64,000 nucleotides of DNA, from the NCBI RefSeq assembly GCF_003226535.1, contig NZ_QKOB01000002.1, positions 62,001 through 126,000 of the forward strand, in the 5' to 3' direction. The stretch's first letter is position 1. Every line of letters begins with the position of its first letter. This stretch comes from Meiothermus sp. Pnk-1. Its GTDB lineage: Bacteria > Deinococcota > Deinococci > Deinococcales > Thermaceae. The translations under genes and the position numbers were made by a program. The notes beneath the pieces were generated by a model. That model was not told the origin of the DNA. It worked only from the letters and a program-made list of their open reading frames with translations, and did no database searches. This document shows, one piece after another, positions 7,660 to 17,801 of the stretch.

Positions 7660-8859
7660 CTATTTACCGCTGTTCCCCGAAGAATTTCCCTCCGCAGGGT
7701 TGTCCTGCTCACCCGTGTTGCCACGGGAGGGCGGCGCGGGGGGATTCGGTGAGGTCTGGCCGGGCTGCTGGGGTTGGACCGGGGTCGGGGCGGGGTTGCC
7801 CACGTTGCTCCAGCGGTAGGAGGAGCGCAGCAGCTCGAGGTCTTTCTGGTCCACCACCCCGTCCTCGTTGAGGTCGCCGGGAAGGTTGGGTTTGGGGGTC
7901 GGCTGGGGTTGGGCCTGCGCGGGGGGGGTTTGCTGATCGGTCGGGGTCTGAGCGGCCTGTTGGGGAGCCGGTTGCTGGGCTTGCTCCGGGTTGGGTTGCG
8001 ACGGAGGGGCCGGTGAGGTGGTTGCGGGTGAGGTCTGAGCAGGCGGGGCTGCGGGCTGAGGAGCCGAGGGTGGCGGGGGCGGGGTTTGGGTGCCCGGCGT
8101 CTGGGGGTTGGCCTTCTTGCCAAAGTTCTGGGCCAATGTGAGCAGGTCGGCATAGGTGTACTTGCCTTCGCCGGTGGCCCGCTCAAAGGAGGGGTTGTTG
8201 GGGAAGGGTTTAGCCTCCTTGTCATAGAAGGCCACCCGGGGTTGGAGCGCCGGGCGCAGGGCCTTGGTAGGGGAGAGGGTCAGGCGCAGCACCTCGAGGT
8301 CCCGCCTAGGCTGGGTGAAGGCCACGTCCAGGTCCATCACCTCGCGCTCGGGGTTGTAGCGGGCCACGTAAACGACCCCCGCCTGGGCTTGCAGGCTTTC
8401 CAGCGCCGGCTTTAGGTCCTTCAAGGGAATCTGGGCCTGGAACCCCCGTGACTCGCGGCCCTCGAGCCGAAGCAGCAGGATAAAGGGTTGGTTCACCTCG
8501 GACTGCGGTTGCACCAGGGTCAGCCTGGGCGGGGGGGGATCGGAGACGACAAGGGTGAGGTCTTTGTAGGTTTTGGAAAGGTTTGCGTCTTCGATGATGA
8601 GCCGAAGCTTGTAGTTTCCCTTTTCCTGGGGGATGCCGCTGAGCCCGGTGCGGTTGAAGGTAAGGCCCTTAGGGAGGGAGCCCTCGAGCTTGAAGGTATA
8701 AGGCTGCACCCCGCCGTCGGCGGTGAAGGTCGCGTTGTAGGGATCGCCCACATAGGCCGGCGGCAGGCTGGTATTGATATTCAATGGCTGCTTGGAACCC
8801 CCCTGGTCGGTGCCGCAGGCGGCCAGTACCAGCGAAAGCCCCAGAAGAAAGACACGCAT
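7660..8859 (-). CDS. Secreted lipoprotein with Ig-like and dockerin-like segments
   Basis: A 399-residue protein. The signal peptide MRVFLLGLSLVLAAC ends in a lipobox (LAAC, Cys15). Residues 28-110 resemble a putative Ig (He_PIG-like) domain: LPPAYVGDPYNATFTADGG, LPKGLTFN, LSGIP. A mixed region of about 140 residues follows, then a Pro/Gln/Thr-rich linker of about 90 residues. Near residue 348 there is a single calcium-loop motif, DLNEDGVVDQKDLELL, as in one half of a type I dockerin. The C-terminus is another Pro/Gly/Asn-rich tail. It is probably exposed at the cell surface, and its partner is unknown. No cohesin is seen in the window. Confidence 0.75.
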   Translation of the reverse strand: MRVFLLGLSLVLAACGTDQGGSKQPLNINTSLPPAYVGDPYNATFTADGGVQPYTFKLEGSLPKGLTFNRTGLSGIPQEKGNYKLRLIIEDANLSKTYKDLTLVVSDPPPPRLTLVQPQSEVNQPFILLLRLEGRESRGFQAQIPLKDLKPALESLQAQAGVVYVARYNPEREVMDLDVAFTQPRRDLEVLRLTLSPTKALRPALQPRVAFYDKEAKPFPNNPSFERATGEGKYTYADLLTLAQNFGKKANPQTPGTQTPPPPPSAPQPAAPPAQTSPATTSPAPPSQPNPEQAQQPAPQQAAQTPTDQQTPPAQAQPQPTPKPNLPGDLNEDGVVDQKDLELLRSSYRWSNVGNPAPTPVQPQQPGQTSPNPPAPPSRGNTGEQDNPAEGNSSGNSGK

Positions 8860-8965
8860 GGTCTTAACTTAGTTTGACCTCATGAGAGTAAGTTCGGATA
8901 AAGCTTCATGATTGCGGCAGGTCGTAGCTGCTTCCACCTTGCTTTTGCGCCGTCTCAGCACCCCG

Positions 8966-8971
8966 TATAGT
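8966..8971 (+). promoter_or_regulatory. Leaderless -10 box of dcd
   Basis: TATAGT eight bases before the dcd ATG, with no ribosome-binding site between. Transcription starting 6-8 bases after the box would begin at or just before the start codon. The same TANNNT-to-start spacing recurs before many genes in the window. Confidence 0.6.
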
Positions 8972-8979
8972 GTGGAACG

Positions 8980-9528
8980 ATGAGCATCAAACCCGACTGG
9001 TGGATACGCGAGCAGGCCAAAAGGGGCATGATCGAACCCTTCGAGGAGCGCCTGGTGCGCGAGGGGGTGATCAGCTACGGCCTCTCCAGCTTCGGCTACG
9101 ATCTGCGGGCTGCGCGGGAGTGGAAGATCTTTGCCAATGTCTTCCATACCATCGCCGATCCCAAGGGTTTGGATCCCAAGAGCTTCGTGGACTATGAGGG
9201 CGACGAGGTGATCATCCCTCCCAACTCCTTCGTGCTGGCGCGATCAGTAGAGTATATCCGCATGCCCGACGACGTGCTGGCCATCGCCATCGGCAAGAGC
9301 ACCTATGCCCGGGTGGGCATCGTGGCCAACATCACCCCCCTCGAGCCCGGCTGGGAGGGGCACGTCACGCTCGAGTTCTCCAACACCACCCCGCTTCCGG
9401 CCAAGATGTACGCGGGGGAGGGCTGTGTGCAGCTAGTATTCTTCCAAGGCGAGCGTCCCGAGATCACCTACGCCGACCGCAAGGGCAAGTACCAAGGGCA
9501 GAAGGGGATCACCCTGCCCAAGCTCTGA
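8980..9528 (+). CDS. dcd: dCTP deaminase
   Basis: A 182-residue deoxycytidine triphosphate deaminase, which makes dUTP for thymidylate synthesis. Family hallmarks are SSFGYDLR near the N-terminus, the catalytic and nucleotide-binding stretch [31 protein letters not shown], and the C-terminal [14 protein letters not shown] that closes over the triphosphate. Bifunctional dCTP deaminase/dUTPase enzymes share the fold, so hydrolysis to dUMP cannot be excluded from sequence. The gene supplies the same pathway as thyA at 29202. Confidence 0.94.
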   Translation: MSIKPDWWIREQAKRGMIEPFEERLVREGVISYGLSSFGYDLRAAREWKIFANVFHTIADPKGLDPKSFVDYEGDEVIIPPNSFVLARSVEYIRMPDDVLAIAIGKSTYARVGIVANITPLEPGWEGHVTLEFSNTTPLPAKMYAGEGCVQLVFFQGERPEITYADRKGKYQGQKGITLPKL

Positions 9529-9564
9529 CGGGAAGGACGGGGTTCTTGCGGTAGACTATCCCGG

Positions 9565-10275
9565 ATGAGAGTTGCGGCCGTCGCGGTTGTGCTGCTGCTG
9601 GTGGTGGGCGGGGTGGCGCTGCTCGTTTCCCGGGGTACGACCGGGGGAATCGGCATGAGGGCGGCCACCAGCGGTTCGGCTTCTCTCCAGCCTTCCGCCG
9701 CCCCGCAAGGAGAATCTGGAATGGAAACCTTACCTTACCTGTCCCAAACCCCCGTGCGCCAGTTCGCCAAGCCCGAGGATGTCTTGCGGCCAGGCCTGGA
9801 CTACTACGCCGTGTTTGAGACCACCAAGGGCAAGTTCACCGTAGATCTTTACGAAGAGCAAGCCCCCAAGACGGTCAACTCTTTCGTCTTTCTGGCCCTC
9901 CACCACTACTTCGACGGCCTCGTCTGGCACCGGGTGATCCCCGGCTTCGTGGCCCAGAGCGGCGATCCCACCGGCACCGGGACGGGTGGACCGGGGTACC
10001 GCTTTGGCCTCGAGGTCACCCCCAGCCTCAACTACGACAAGGAGGGCGTATTGGGCATGGCCCGCACCTTCGACCCCAATTCCAACGGCAGCCAGTTCTT
10101 CATCACCTACGGCCCCACCCCCAACCTCAACCAGCAGTACACCATCTTCGGCCAGGTTACCGAGGGCATGGACGTGGTGAAGCAACTCGCCCCCACCGAA
10201 GGGGTGGCCAACCCGGCTCGGGGCGAGGCACGGGATAAGATCCTGGCGGTAAAGATCCTGGCCAGGGCTAAATGA
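9565..10275 (+). CDS. Cyclophilin-type peptidyl-prolyl isomerase, membrane-anchored or exported
   Basis: A 236-residue protein. Residues 3-21 form a hydrophobic signal or anchor ([19 protein letters not shown]) without a clear cleavage site, followed by a Ser/Pro-rich linker to about residue 70. The cyclophilin domain fills the rest: [56 protein letters not shown], including the catalytic Arg in FHRV-equivalent WHRV and the QFFI motif. It likely helps fold proteins outside the cytoplasm. A TAGACT box seven bases before the ATG suggests a leaderless start. hisZ begins five bases after its stop, so the genes may be cotranscribed. Confidence 0.9.
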   Translation: MRVAAVAVVLLLVVGGVALLVSRGTTGGIGMRAATSGSASLQPSAAPQGESGMETLPYLSQTPVRQFAKPEDVLRPGLDYYAVFETTKGKFTVDLYEEQAPKTVNSFVFLALHHYFDGLVWHRVIPGFVAQSGDPTGTGTGGPGYRFGLEVTPSLNYDKEGVLGMARTFDPNSNGSQFFITYGPTPNLNQQYTIFGQVTEGMDVVKQLAPTEGVANPARGEARDKILAVKILARAK

Positions 10276-10279
10276 GCCC

Positions 10280-11377
10280 ATGATCCCTGAGGGTACCCGC
10301 TACTACCTTCCCCCCGAGGCCCGGTTGCGGCGCGAGCTTGCCGAGCGGCTTACTGCGCTGTTCCATGGGTGGGGGTATGAGCTGGTGGAGCTTCCAGCGC
10401 TCGAGCTGTATGATCCCCGCCACGTGCTGGCCGAGCGCTCGTTTAAGCTGGTGGACAAGACCGGGGACGTGCTGGCGTTGCGCTCGGACTTCACCAGCGC
10501 CCTGGCCAACCTGGTCGAGGCCTTCCCGCCTGAACACCTCCCCGTGCGCTACCAGTACGCCGGGCAGGTCTGGTTGCGCGAGGCCGACGCCGAGCTGGGG
10601 CGGGTGCGCGAGTACACCCAGTTTGGGGTGGAGCTGGTAGGGGTCTCGAGCCCCCAGGCCGATGCGGAGGTTCTCGAGCTGGCCTGGGAGGCCCTGCGAG
10701 CCCTGGGCTTCGTGGGGGCCAAGATCGAAGTGGGGTTGCCTTCCTTGGTGCGGGATTTGCTGGAGTCTGTCGGTCTTGAGCCCTCCAAGACCGAGGCTTT
10801 GCGCCAGGTCATCCACCGCAAGAATATCCCTGAACTCGCTAGCCTGCTCGAGGCGTACCGCGTGGGCCACCTGGCGCCGTCTATTCTGGCCCTGCCCGAT
10901 CTATACGGCGGGCGCGAGGTGTTGAGGGAGGCCCACAGGCTCAGCCTGAGCGAAAAGGCCAAAGCCGACCTCGATTGGCTCGAGGAGGTGCTGACCCTCC
11001 TCCCCCAGGTCCCGCTGCTTCTCGACCTGGGCCGGGCCCGGCGCCTAGACTACTACACCGGGATCAACTTCCAGGCTTACACCCAGGACTTCGGCCTGCC
11101 GCTCTTGGGCGGGGGGCGCTACGACGGAACCCTCCTGCCGCAGGCCTGTGGCTTTACCGTGGGGCTCGAGCGGGTCATGGAGGCCTTACGCTTGCCGAGC
11201 GAGGCCGGGGTGCCCCAGGTGCTGGCCGTGGACCGGGCCCTAGCCCGACAGCTCCGCGCCCAGGGGCAGCGGGTCGAGCTGGCCTGGACCGATGATCTCG
11301 CCGCACTGCGGCGCTACGCCCGCAGCCGGGGAATCCCCCTCATCGCGGTGGAGGGAAGGCTCGAGGAGATCCCGTGA
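10280..11377 (+). CDS. hisZ: ATP phosphoribosyltransferase regulatory subunit HisZ
   Basis: A 365-residue paralogue of histidyl-tRNA synthetase without the anticodon-binding domain. HisS-like motifs are [12 protein letters not shown] and [12 protein letters not shown] (motif 2) and [22 protein letters not shown] and [10 protein letters not shown] near the C-terminus. HisZ binds the short form of HisG to make the active, histidine-inhibited hetero-octamer. The next gene is exactly such a short HisG and starts inside the hisZ stop codon (GTGA), which supports the assignment and implies translational coupling. Confidence 0.93.
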   Translation: MIPEGTRYYLPPEARLRRELAERLTALFHGWGYELVELPALELYDPRHVLAERSFKLVDKTGDVLALRSDFTSALANLVEAFPPEHLPVRYQYAGQVWLREADAELGRVREYTQFGVELVGVSSPQADAEVLELAWEALRALGFVGAKIEVGLPSLVRDLLESVGLEPSKTEALRQVIHRKNIPELASLLEAYRVGHLAPSILALPDLYGGREVLREAHRLSLSEKAKADLDWLEEVLTLLPQVPLLLDLGRARRLDYYTGINFQAYTQDFGLPLLGGGRYDGTLLPQACGFTVGLERVMEALRLPSEAGVPQVLAVDRALARQLRAQGQRVELAWTDDLAALRRYARSRGIPLIAVEGRLEEIP

Positions 11378-11994
11378 TCCGCGGACGCTATTCCCTGGTT
11401 CTGGCCCTGCCCAAAGGGCGCAACTTTGAAGACGGCTACGCGGCTTTGCAAAAAGCTGGCCTCGAGCTTCCCAAAGTCCAAGGCGAGCGCACCATGATCC
11501 ACGGGCGGGAGGGTGGGATCGCCATTTTGGAGCTGCGCAACGCCGACGTGCCGCTCTACGTAGACTTGGGCATCGCCGATGCCGGGGTGGTGGGCAAGGA
11601 CGTGCTCTTGGAGTCTGGACGGGACGTGTACGAGCCGGTGGACCTGCGCACCGGGGTTTGCCGCCTCTCGCTCATCCGCCATCCCGAAAGCACCGGCCCC
11701 ATCCGCCGCATCGCCACCAAATACCCCAACTTCACCACCAGGGTGATGCGCGAGCGCGGCTGGGTAGCGGACGTGCTCGAGCTCTCGGGTAATGTCGAGC
11801 TCGCTGCGGTTACCGGCCTGGCCGATGCGGTGGTGGACGTGGTGCAGACCGGGGCCTCGATCCGGGCAGCCGGGCTCGAGGAGGTCGAGGTGCTGGCCTA
11901 TTCCTCGGCCCGGCTCATCGTCAACCGCCAGGCCCTAAAGCTCAAGAGCGAACTGCTGCGCCCGCTGATCGCCAAGTTGCGGGAGCAGGTTTAG
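11374..11994 (+). CDS. hisG: ATP phosphoribosyltransferase catalytic subunit (short form)
   Basis: A 206-residue enzyme that condenses ATP and PRPP in the first step of histidine synthesis. The signature [27 protein letters not shown] is near residues 145-170, with the early LALPKGR motif at 10-16. The length of about 200 residues lacks the C-terminal regulatory domain of long HisG, so HisZ is required. It starts with GTG overlapping the hisZ TGA by four bases. No other his genes are in the window. Confidence 0.95.
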   Translation: MIRGRYSLVLALPKGRNFEDGYAALQKAGLELPKVQGERTMIHGREGGIAILELRNADVPLYVDLGIADAGVVGKDVLLESGRDVYEPVDLRTGVCRLSLIRHPESTGPIRRIATKYPNFTTRVMRERGWVADVLELSGNVELAAVTGLADAVVDVVQTGASIRAAGLEEVEVLAYSSARLIVNRQALKLKSELLRPLIAKLREQV

Positions 11995-12094
11995 CGCTTC
12001 GCTCATCCTAAGCAGGCAGCGCCCCTCCTGAAGCGAGCTAAAAAGTCTCCTCCCTCACTTGGGCCACTCGAGGTGCGGGGATATGATGCCCTCC

Positions 12095-13111
<1,017 letters not shown>

Positions 13112-13155
13112 GGGGCGTCTTGCCCGGAGAGTTCTGCGTTCCGCATAATCGTCCC

Positions 13156-13824
13156 GTGACGCCCGAGCGCTGGAGGAAGATCAATGCGGTGTTGGATCGC
13201 CGCCAGCCCGACCTGACGGTGCTGATGGAGCGGGTCCACAAATGGCACAACTTCTCGGCAGTGCTGCGCAGCTGTGACGCGGTGGGGGTGCTCGAGGCCC
13301 ACCTGGTCCCCGCCGCTCACGGCATCCCCGAGGACAAAAACCCCAGCCGCCCCACCGCCGCCACCTCGGGAAGCGCGGCCAAGTGGGTGGGGGTACGCCT
13401 CCATCCCGATACGCCCGCCGCGTTCGCGGAGCTGCGGGCTCGAGGGTTCATCGTCTACGCCGCGCACTTCTCGCCTGTGGCGGTGGACTATCGCGAGGTG
13501 GACTACACCCAGCCTACGTGCATCCTGCTCGGTACCGAGAAGTGGGGCGTGACTGAAGAGGCGGCTGCGCTAGCGGACGGGCACATCGTTATCCCTATGA
13601 TGGGCATGGTGCAAAGCCTCAACGTTTCGGTCGCGGCGGCGGTGATCCTCTTCGAGGCCCAGCGCCAGCGGATGCGCTTGGGGATGTACGATGGGTCTAG
13701 GCTCGAGCCCGCCTTACGCCAGCGCCTTCTTTTTGAATGGGCCTATCCCGACTGGGCCGAGCGCTGCCGCAAGGAGGGGCGGGATTACCCCCCCCTTGGC
13801 CCCGAGGGCGAGATCTTGTGGTAG
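13156..13824 (+). CDS. trmH: tRNA (guanosine-18-2'-O)-methyltransferase TrmH
   Basis: A 222-residue SpoU-class enzyme that methylates the ribose of G18 in the tRNA D-loop. It closely follows the Thermus protein: [35 protein letters not shown] (motif 1 with the catalytic Arg), [10 protein letters not shown] (motif 2) and [22 protein letters not shown] (motif 3, the SAM-binding knot). A short insert ([16 protein letters not shown]) lies before the knot. The GTG at 13156 gives the family N-terminus and follows CATAAT by six bases. Its 5' end lies 44 bases downstream of the aldo/keto reductase gene. Confidence 0.93.
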   Translation: MTPERWRKINAVLDRRQPDLTVLMERVHKWHNFSAVLRSCDAVGVLEAHLVPAAHGIPEDKNPSRPTAATSGSAAKWVGVRLHPDTPAAFAELRARGFIVYAAHFSPVAVDYREVDYTQPTCILLGTEKWGVTEEAAALADGHIVIPMMGMVQSLNVSVAAAVILFEAQRQRMRLGMYDGSRLEPALRQRLLFEWAYPDWAERCRKEGRDYPPLGPEGEILW

Positions 13825-13833
13825 GAGGAACCC

Positions 13834-15048
13834 TTGCCCAACGCCCAGCACCTTGCCCAACAAGCCGCTCAGGCTGTGGACGCCGAGGAAGTGGTGCGCC
13901 TGGCGCGAAAGCTGGTTCAGATCGAGAGCTACTACCCCGGCCCCGGCGAAGGGCCGGTGGTGGAGTACCTCGAGCCCTACCTGCGGGAACGGGGGTTTGA
14001 GACCGCCGTTCAAGAGGTAGCGCCAGGCCGCCCCAACCTGATCGCGGACTTGGGAAAGGGGCCGGGAGGGCTTATCCTCGAGGGCCACACCGACGTGGTG
14101 ACGCACGGGAGCCTCGAGCGCTGGACGGTCCCCCCCTACGAGGGGCGGATCATGGGTGGCCGGCTCTACGGGCGGGGTGCCTGCGATATGAAAGGAGGGT
14201 TGGCGGCGGCGGTTGTGGCGGCTCAGGCGGTCGGCGAGGTCCTGGGGGAGCCCAGCAAGGCCCTGCGCCTAGCTTTGCTATGCGACGAGGAGGGCTTGAT
14301 GCTGGGGGTCAAGGCCTTTGTCCGGGCCGGGCACGCCCAAGGCTTCGCCGGGGCCATCGTCTGTGAGCCGGAGGAGAACCAGATCTGTTTGTGGCAAAAG
14401 GGCGCGATGCGGGTATGGATCCACTTCCAGGGCCGGATGGCCCACGGAGCGATGCCCTACGCCGGGGCCAACCCGATCCCCTCGGCGGCGCGGTTTGTGG
14501 CCGAGTTGGGCCGCCTCCAAAGCGAACTCCACTCCGAGAGCTTCCACGAGCATCTGGGAAAACCCTGGCTCACCCCCACGGTCTTCCAGGGCCTCGCAGG
14601 GGAGGGCCAGTTTAACGTGATCCCCGATCGGGTAAGGGTGGGCCTGGATATCCGCACCAACCCCGGCCAGGATCACCGGGAGATCGAAGGGCGGCTGCGG
14701 GCGGCCCTTGCGACCAGTTTGGATCCCGGGGTGACGGCTGAGCTCGAGGTCTTCGAGGACCGCCCGGCTACCGAGACGGCTGGGGAGGCCCGTGTCGTCC
14801 GCGCTACCCAAGAGGCCCTCCGGCTGCTGGGGATGCCAATTCAATATGGCGGGGTGCCGGGGGCTACCGACGGCACGTTCCTGTGGGCCTGGGCGGGGCT
14901 GCCCATCGTCACCATCGGCCCCGGGGGGCGCACCCTGCCGCATCAGGCCGACGAATACGTGGAACTCGAGGAGCTCATCGCCGCGGCCCGGCTTTACGCC
15001 GCGACCAGCGTACTCTTTCTGGCCGATCCCGGCCCTCTCCCCACTTAG
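13834..15048 (+). CDS. M20 family peptidase / deacylase (ArgE/DapE-like)
   Basis: A 404-residue zinc metallopeptidase. Metal ligands are in ILEGHTDVV (His, Asp), GRGACDMKGG (Asp), CDEEGL (catalytic Glu and ligand Glu) and the C-terminal His of TLPHQADEYV. The dimerisation domain lies around residues 190-310. The family includes acetylornithine deacetylase, succinyl-diaminopimelate desuccinylase and carboxypeptidases; the exact substrate cannot be read. The start is TTG with a strong AGGAGG seven bases upstream, ten bases after trmH, so it is probably cotranscribed with it. Confidence 0.88.
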   Translation: MPNAQHLAQQAAQAVDAEEVVRLARKLVQIESYYPGPGEGPVVEYLEPYLRERGFETAVQEVAPGRPNLIADLGKGPGGLILEGHTDVVTHGSLERWTVPPYEGRIMGGRLYGRGACDMKGGLAAAVVAAQAVGEVLGEPSKALRLALLCDEEGLMLGVKAFVRAGHAQGFAGAIVCEPEENQICLWQKGAMRVWIHFQGRMAHGAMPYAGANPIPSAARFVAELGRLQSELHSESFHEHLGKPWLTPTVFQGLAGEGQFNVIPDRVRVGLDIRTNPGQDHREIEGRLRAALATSLDPGVTAELEVFEDRPATETAGEARVVRATQEALRLLGMPIQYGGVPGATDGTFLWAWAGLPIVTIGPGGRTLPHQADEYVELEELIAAARLYAATSVLFLADPGPLPT

Positions 15049-15057
15049 AGGGCGGTG

Positions 15058-15209
15058 TGATATTGTGAACCCACGGACGCACCAATGGAACGTGTCTCAG
15101 AGCTAAAAAGTTGCCATTGGGCCGGGGAGCCTGAGAAGGGCTCGCCCGGTGAAGGGTCGAGGGCCGAGGGGTAAGGGCCCCGTCGGTCCGCCTGAGATAC
15201 GCAGAACCC
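15058..15209 (+). promoter_or_regulatory. Extended -10 and structured leader of the peptide ABC operon
   Basis: TG-A-TATTGT (15058-15066) can serve as an extended -10. The following leader holds several helices: CCAATGG (15082-15088) with CCATTGG (15114-15120); CCGGGGAGCC (15122-15131) with GGCTCGCCCGG (15139-15149); and a CCGAGGGG/CCCCGTCGG pair (15164-15171 with 15178-15186). The loop of the first helix contains TCTCAG, which can pair with CTGAGA at 15131-15136 or 15192-15197; GTGTCTCAG/CTGAGATAC would close the whole fold. I could not match it to a known riboswitch class. It could be a regulatory leader or simply a stable 5' UTR. Confidence 0.45.
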
Positions 15210-15261
15210 CGCTCCGGCGCGAATATAACCCGCGAAAACACCTTCTTCAGGAGGAACTGTC

Positions 15262-16767
15262 ATGTGCAGACGCTGGTTGTTCGTCGGATTATTGGCCTTG
15301 CTGGGCCTTGCCTGGGCCCAGAACCGGGGCGGAACTCTCACCATCGCCATCCAGACCGAGCCCGCCGCCTGGGATCCCACCCAAGTGGCCGGGGCCGATA
15401 TCTCGCGGGTGGTCTATGACAACGTGCTGCAGGGGCTGGTCAAGCGCAACGCCAAGGGAGAGATCGTCCCCGCCTTGGCCGAGAGGTGGACGGTCTCGAA
15501 CAGCGGGCTAACCTACACCTTCAACCTGCGGCGCGGGGTGAAGTTCCACGACGGCTCCGACTTCACCGCCGCCGACGTGGTGGCCAAGTTCAACCGGGCC
15601 CGTAACCCCGACACCAAGGCTTCCGGTCACCTGCGCCCTGACCTGTACAAAGACATATCGGCCGTGACCGCACCCAACCCCTATACGGTGGTGTTTACCC
15701 TGCGTCAGCCCAACAACGACTTTTTGTTCACCCTCTCGCGGCCCGAGTCGCTCATCACCCCCAGCGGGGCTAAGCTCGAGGATTTACGAGCCAAACCCAT
15801 CGGCACCGGCCCCTTCCGCTTCGCTGCGTGGGAGCGCGGGGTAGCGGTACGGCTCGAGCGCAACCCCAACTACTACATCCCTAACCTACCCTACCTGGAC
15901 GGGGTGAACTTCCGCTTCCTGGGTGACGGCGATGCCCAGCTCGCGGGCCTACGCGCCGGTGACCTCGACGTGATCGCCTATAGCCTCTTGCCCGAAAACG
16001 CCCAGGTGCTAAGCCGCGACAACCGCTTCAAGGTCTTCTCCGGCTCCGGCACCGCCGAGGCCGTAGCCGGTTTCAACCACAGCCGCCCCCCCTTCAACGA
16101 CGTGCGGGTGCGCCGGGCCATCACCTTGGCCACCAACAAGGACGAACTCATCCAGGGCGCGATGCTCGGTTACGGCACCAAGATCGGCTCGATGCGCAGT
16201 CCCGGCGAGGCCTGCTACGTAGACCTTTCGAACTTCAACCCCTACAATCCCGAGGAGGCCCGTAAGCTCCTAGCCGAGGCGGGATTTACTGCCCAGAACC
16301 CCCTCAAGTTCACCTACACCTTGGCCGCTGAGTTCCCCTACGAGCGCCGCATCGGCGAGGCCATGGTGGCCCAGCTCAACAAGTTGGGGCCGATGCTCCA
16401 GGTAAACATCCAGGTGGTGGATTTCAACACCTGGATCCAGCGGGTTTTCACCAACGCCGATTACGCCATGACCATCATCGGGCACGTGGAGGCCAACGAC
16501 ATCGGCAACTGGGCCAACCCCAAGTACTACTGGCGCTACAACAACCCCCGCTTCCAGCAGCTGTTCACCGCCTATTTGCGGGCCCCCAACATGCAAAAAG
16601 CCTGCGAGAACCTGGCCGCGGCCCAGCGCCTTTTGGCCGAGGATGCCGCCGCGGTCTTCACCATGAGCCTGCCTGCGTTGGGGGCCTACCGGGCCAACCT
16701 CCAGAACTGGCCTGGCTCCAGCCTCTCTCCGGGCATCGCCGTAGCCGAGGTATGGTGGCAAAAATAG
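15262..16767 (+). CDS. ABC transporter substrate-binding protein, family 5 (peptide/nickel type)
   Basis: A 501-residue exported binding protein. The signal peptide (CRRWLFVGLLALLGLAWAQ) ends near Ala-Gln at residue 20. The family 5 signature is at LAERWTVSNSGLTYTFNLRRGVKFHDG, with KPIGTGPFRF further on. Peptides, opines, nickel chelates or sugars are all possible cargo. A good AGGAGG precedes the ATG. It heads an operon with two permeases and an SDR gene, behind the structured leader. No ATPase gene follows. Confidence 0.92.
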   Translation: MCRRWLFVGLLALLGLAWAQNRGGTLTIAIQTEPAAWDPTQVAGADISRVVYDNVLQGLVKRNAKGEIVPALAERWTVSNSGLTYTFNLRRGVKFHDGSDFTAADVVAKFNRARNPDTKASGHLRPDLYKDISAVTAPNPYTVVFTLRQPNNDFLFTLSRPESLITPSGAKLEDLRAKPIGTGPFRFAAWERGVAVRLERNPNYYIPNLPYLDGVNFRFLGDGDAQLAGLRAGDLDVIAYSLLPENAQVLSRDNRFKVFSGSGTAEAVAGFNHSRPPFNDVRVRRAITLATNKDELIQGAMLGYGTKIGSMRSPGEACYVDLSNFNPYNPEEARKLLAEAGFTAQNPLKFTYTLAAEFPYERRIGEAMVAQLNKLGPMLQVNIQVVDFNTWIQRVFTNADYAMTIIGHVEANDIGNWANPKYYWRYNNPRFQQLFTAYLRAPNMQKACENLAAAQRLLAEDAAAVFTMSLPALGAYRANLQNWPGSSLSPGIAVAEVWWQK

Positions 16768-16797
16768 GCTAAAGATGCCGCTTTTCGGGTAGCCGAA

Positions 16798-16825
16798 GCT
16801 GGAGCAAGGGGAGCTTGCTTCCAGC
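16798..16825 (+). other. Intercistronic hairpin after the binding-protein gene
   Basis: GCTGGAGCAAG pairs with CTTGC-T-TCCAGC across a five-base loop, with one bulged T. There is no T-run, so it may stabilise the upstream message or partly attenuate rather than fully terminate. It would allow more binding protein than permease to be made, a usual stoichiometry for ABC importers. Confidence 0.5.
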
Positions 16826-16853
16826 CCCGCGCCTTCGGCCGTTAGTTGCTGCG

Positions 16854-17801
16854 ATGTTTGCCTATATCCTTCGCCGCTTGGCCTTTGCAGCCGTCACGCT
16901 CTGGTTGGCGACCTTGCTGGTGTTTGGCGCTTTGCTCTTGATCCCCGGCAACCCCGCGCAGGCCATCTTGGGGATCGACGCCACCCCCGCCGACGTGGCT
17001 GCGCTCGAGCACCGCCTGGGCCTGGATAAACCCCCCCTCGAGCGCTACCTGAACTGGCTGGGCGGGGTGTTGCGGGGCGACCTGGGCCAGAGCATCCGCT
17101 ACGAGACCTCGATCTCGGGGCTTATTGCCGCCCGGTTGGGGATCACCTTGCCCATCGTGATCGCCGCGCTCCTGCTGGCGACGTTGATCGCGGTGCCTTT
17201 GGGGATCTTGGCCGCGCGGCGGGCCGGGAGCTGGGCGGACCTGGCGGTGTCGGCGGGGTCGCTGTTGGGGGTCGTGCTGCCCTCGTTTTGGGTGGGGTTG
17301 ATGTTTATCTACGTTTTTATCGTCTGGCTCAAGTTGCCTTTGCCCTCGAGCTTCCCCATCGGCGGCTGGAGGGAACCGGCCAAGGCCATGGCGGCTTTGG
17401 TGCTGCCGGTGCTCACTGTGGGGCTGGCCAGCGCCTCGCTGCTGGTGCGGCTGGTGCGGGGGAGCGTGCTCGAGGTGCTGCACCAGGACTACGTGCGCAC
17501 CGCCCGCTCCAAGGGGCTCTCCGAGCGGGTGGTGCTGTACAAACACGCCCTGCGCAACGCGGCCTTGCCGGTGGTGACGGTGCTGGGGCTGGAGTTCGCC
17601 AGCTTGCTCATCGCTACGGTGGTGGTAGAGACGGTCTTCGGTATCCCCGGTCTGGGCTCGCTCTCCTTGCTGGCCATCAGCGCGCGGGACTACCCGTTGG
17701 TGCAGGGGGTGGTGCTGACCATGGCCAGCTTTATCGTGCTGCTCAACCTGATCGTGGATCTGCTGTACGCGCTGCTCGACCCGAGGGTGAGTTATGCCTA
17801 G
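16854..17801 (+). CDS. ABC transporter permease, DppB type
   Basis: A 315-residue inner-membrane permease with six transmembrane segments. The ATPase-docking EAA loop is seen at DYVRTARSKGLSERVVLYKHALRNAALPVV. The N-terminal FAYILRRLAFAAVTLWLATLLVF is typical for the DppB/OppB group, so ATG 16854 is preferred over a longer upstream start. It pairs with the DppC-type permease that overlaps its 3' end by eight bases. Confidence 0.93.
   Translation: MFAYILRRLAFAAVTLWLATLLVFGALLLIPGNPAQAILGIDATPADVAALEHRLGLDKPPLERYLNWLGGVLRGDLGQSIRYETSISGLIAARLGITLPIVIAALLLATLIAVPLGILAARRAGSWADLAVSAGSLLGVVLPSFWVGLMFIYVFIVWLKLPLPSSFPIGGWREPAKAMAALVLPVLTVGLASASLLVRLVRGSVLEVLHQDYVRTARSKGLSERVVLYKHALRNAALPVVTVLGLEFASLLIATVVVETVFGIPGLGSLSLLAISARDYPLVQGVVLTMASFIVLLNLIVDLLYALLDPRVSYA

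Noticed and set aside
15058-15261. Known riboswitch (cobalamin, glycine, TPP, SAM) in the peptide ABC leader
   Set aside because: Short resemblances exist (for example GCCGAGGGG to a glycine aptamer part), but the order and the core conserved blocks of each class are missing.
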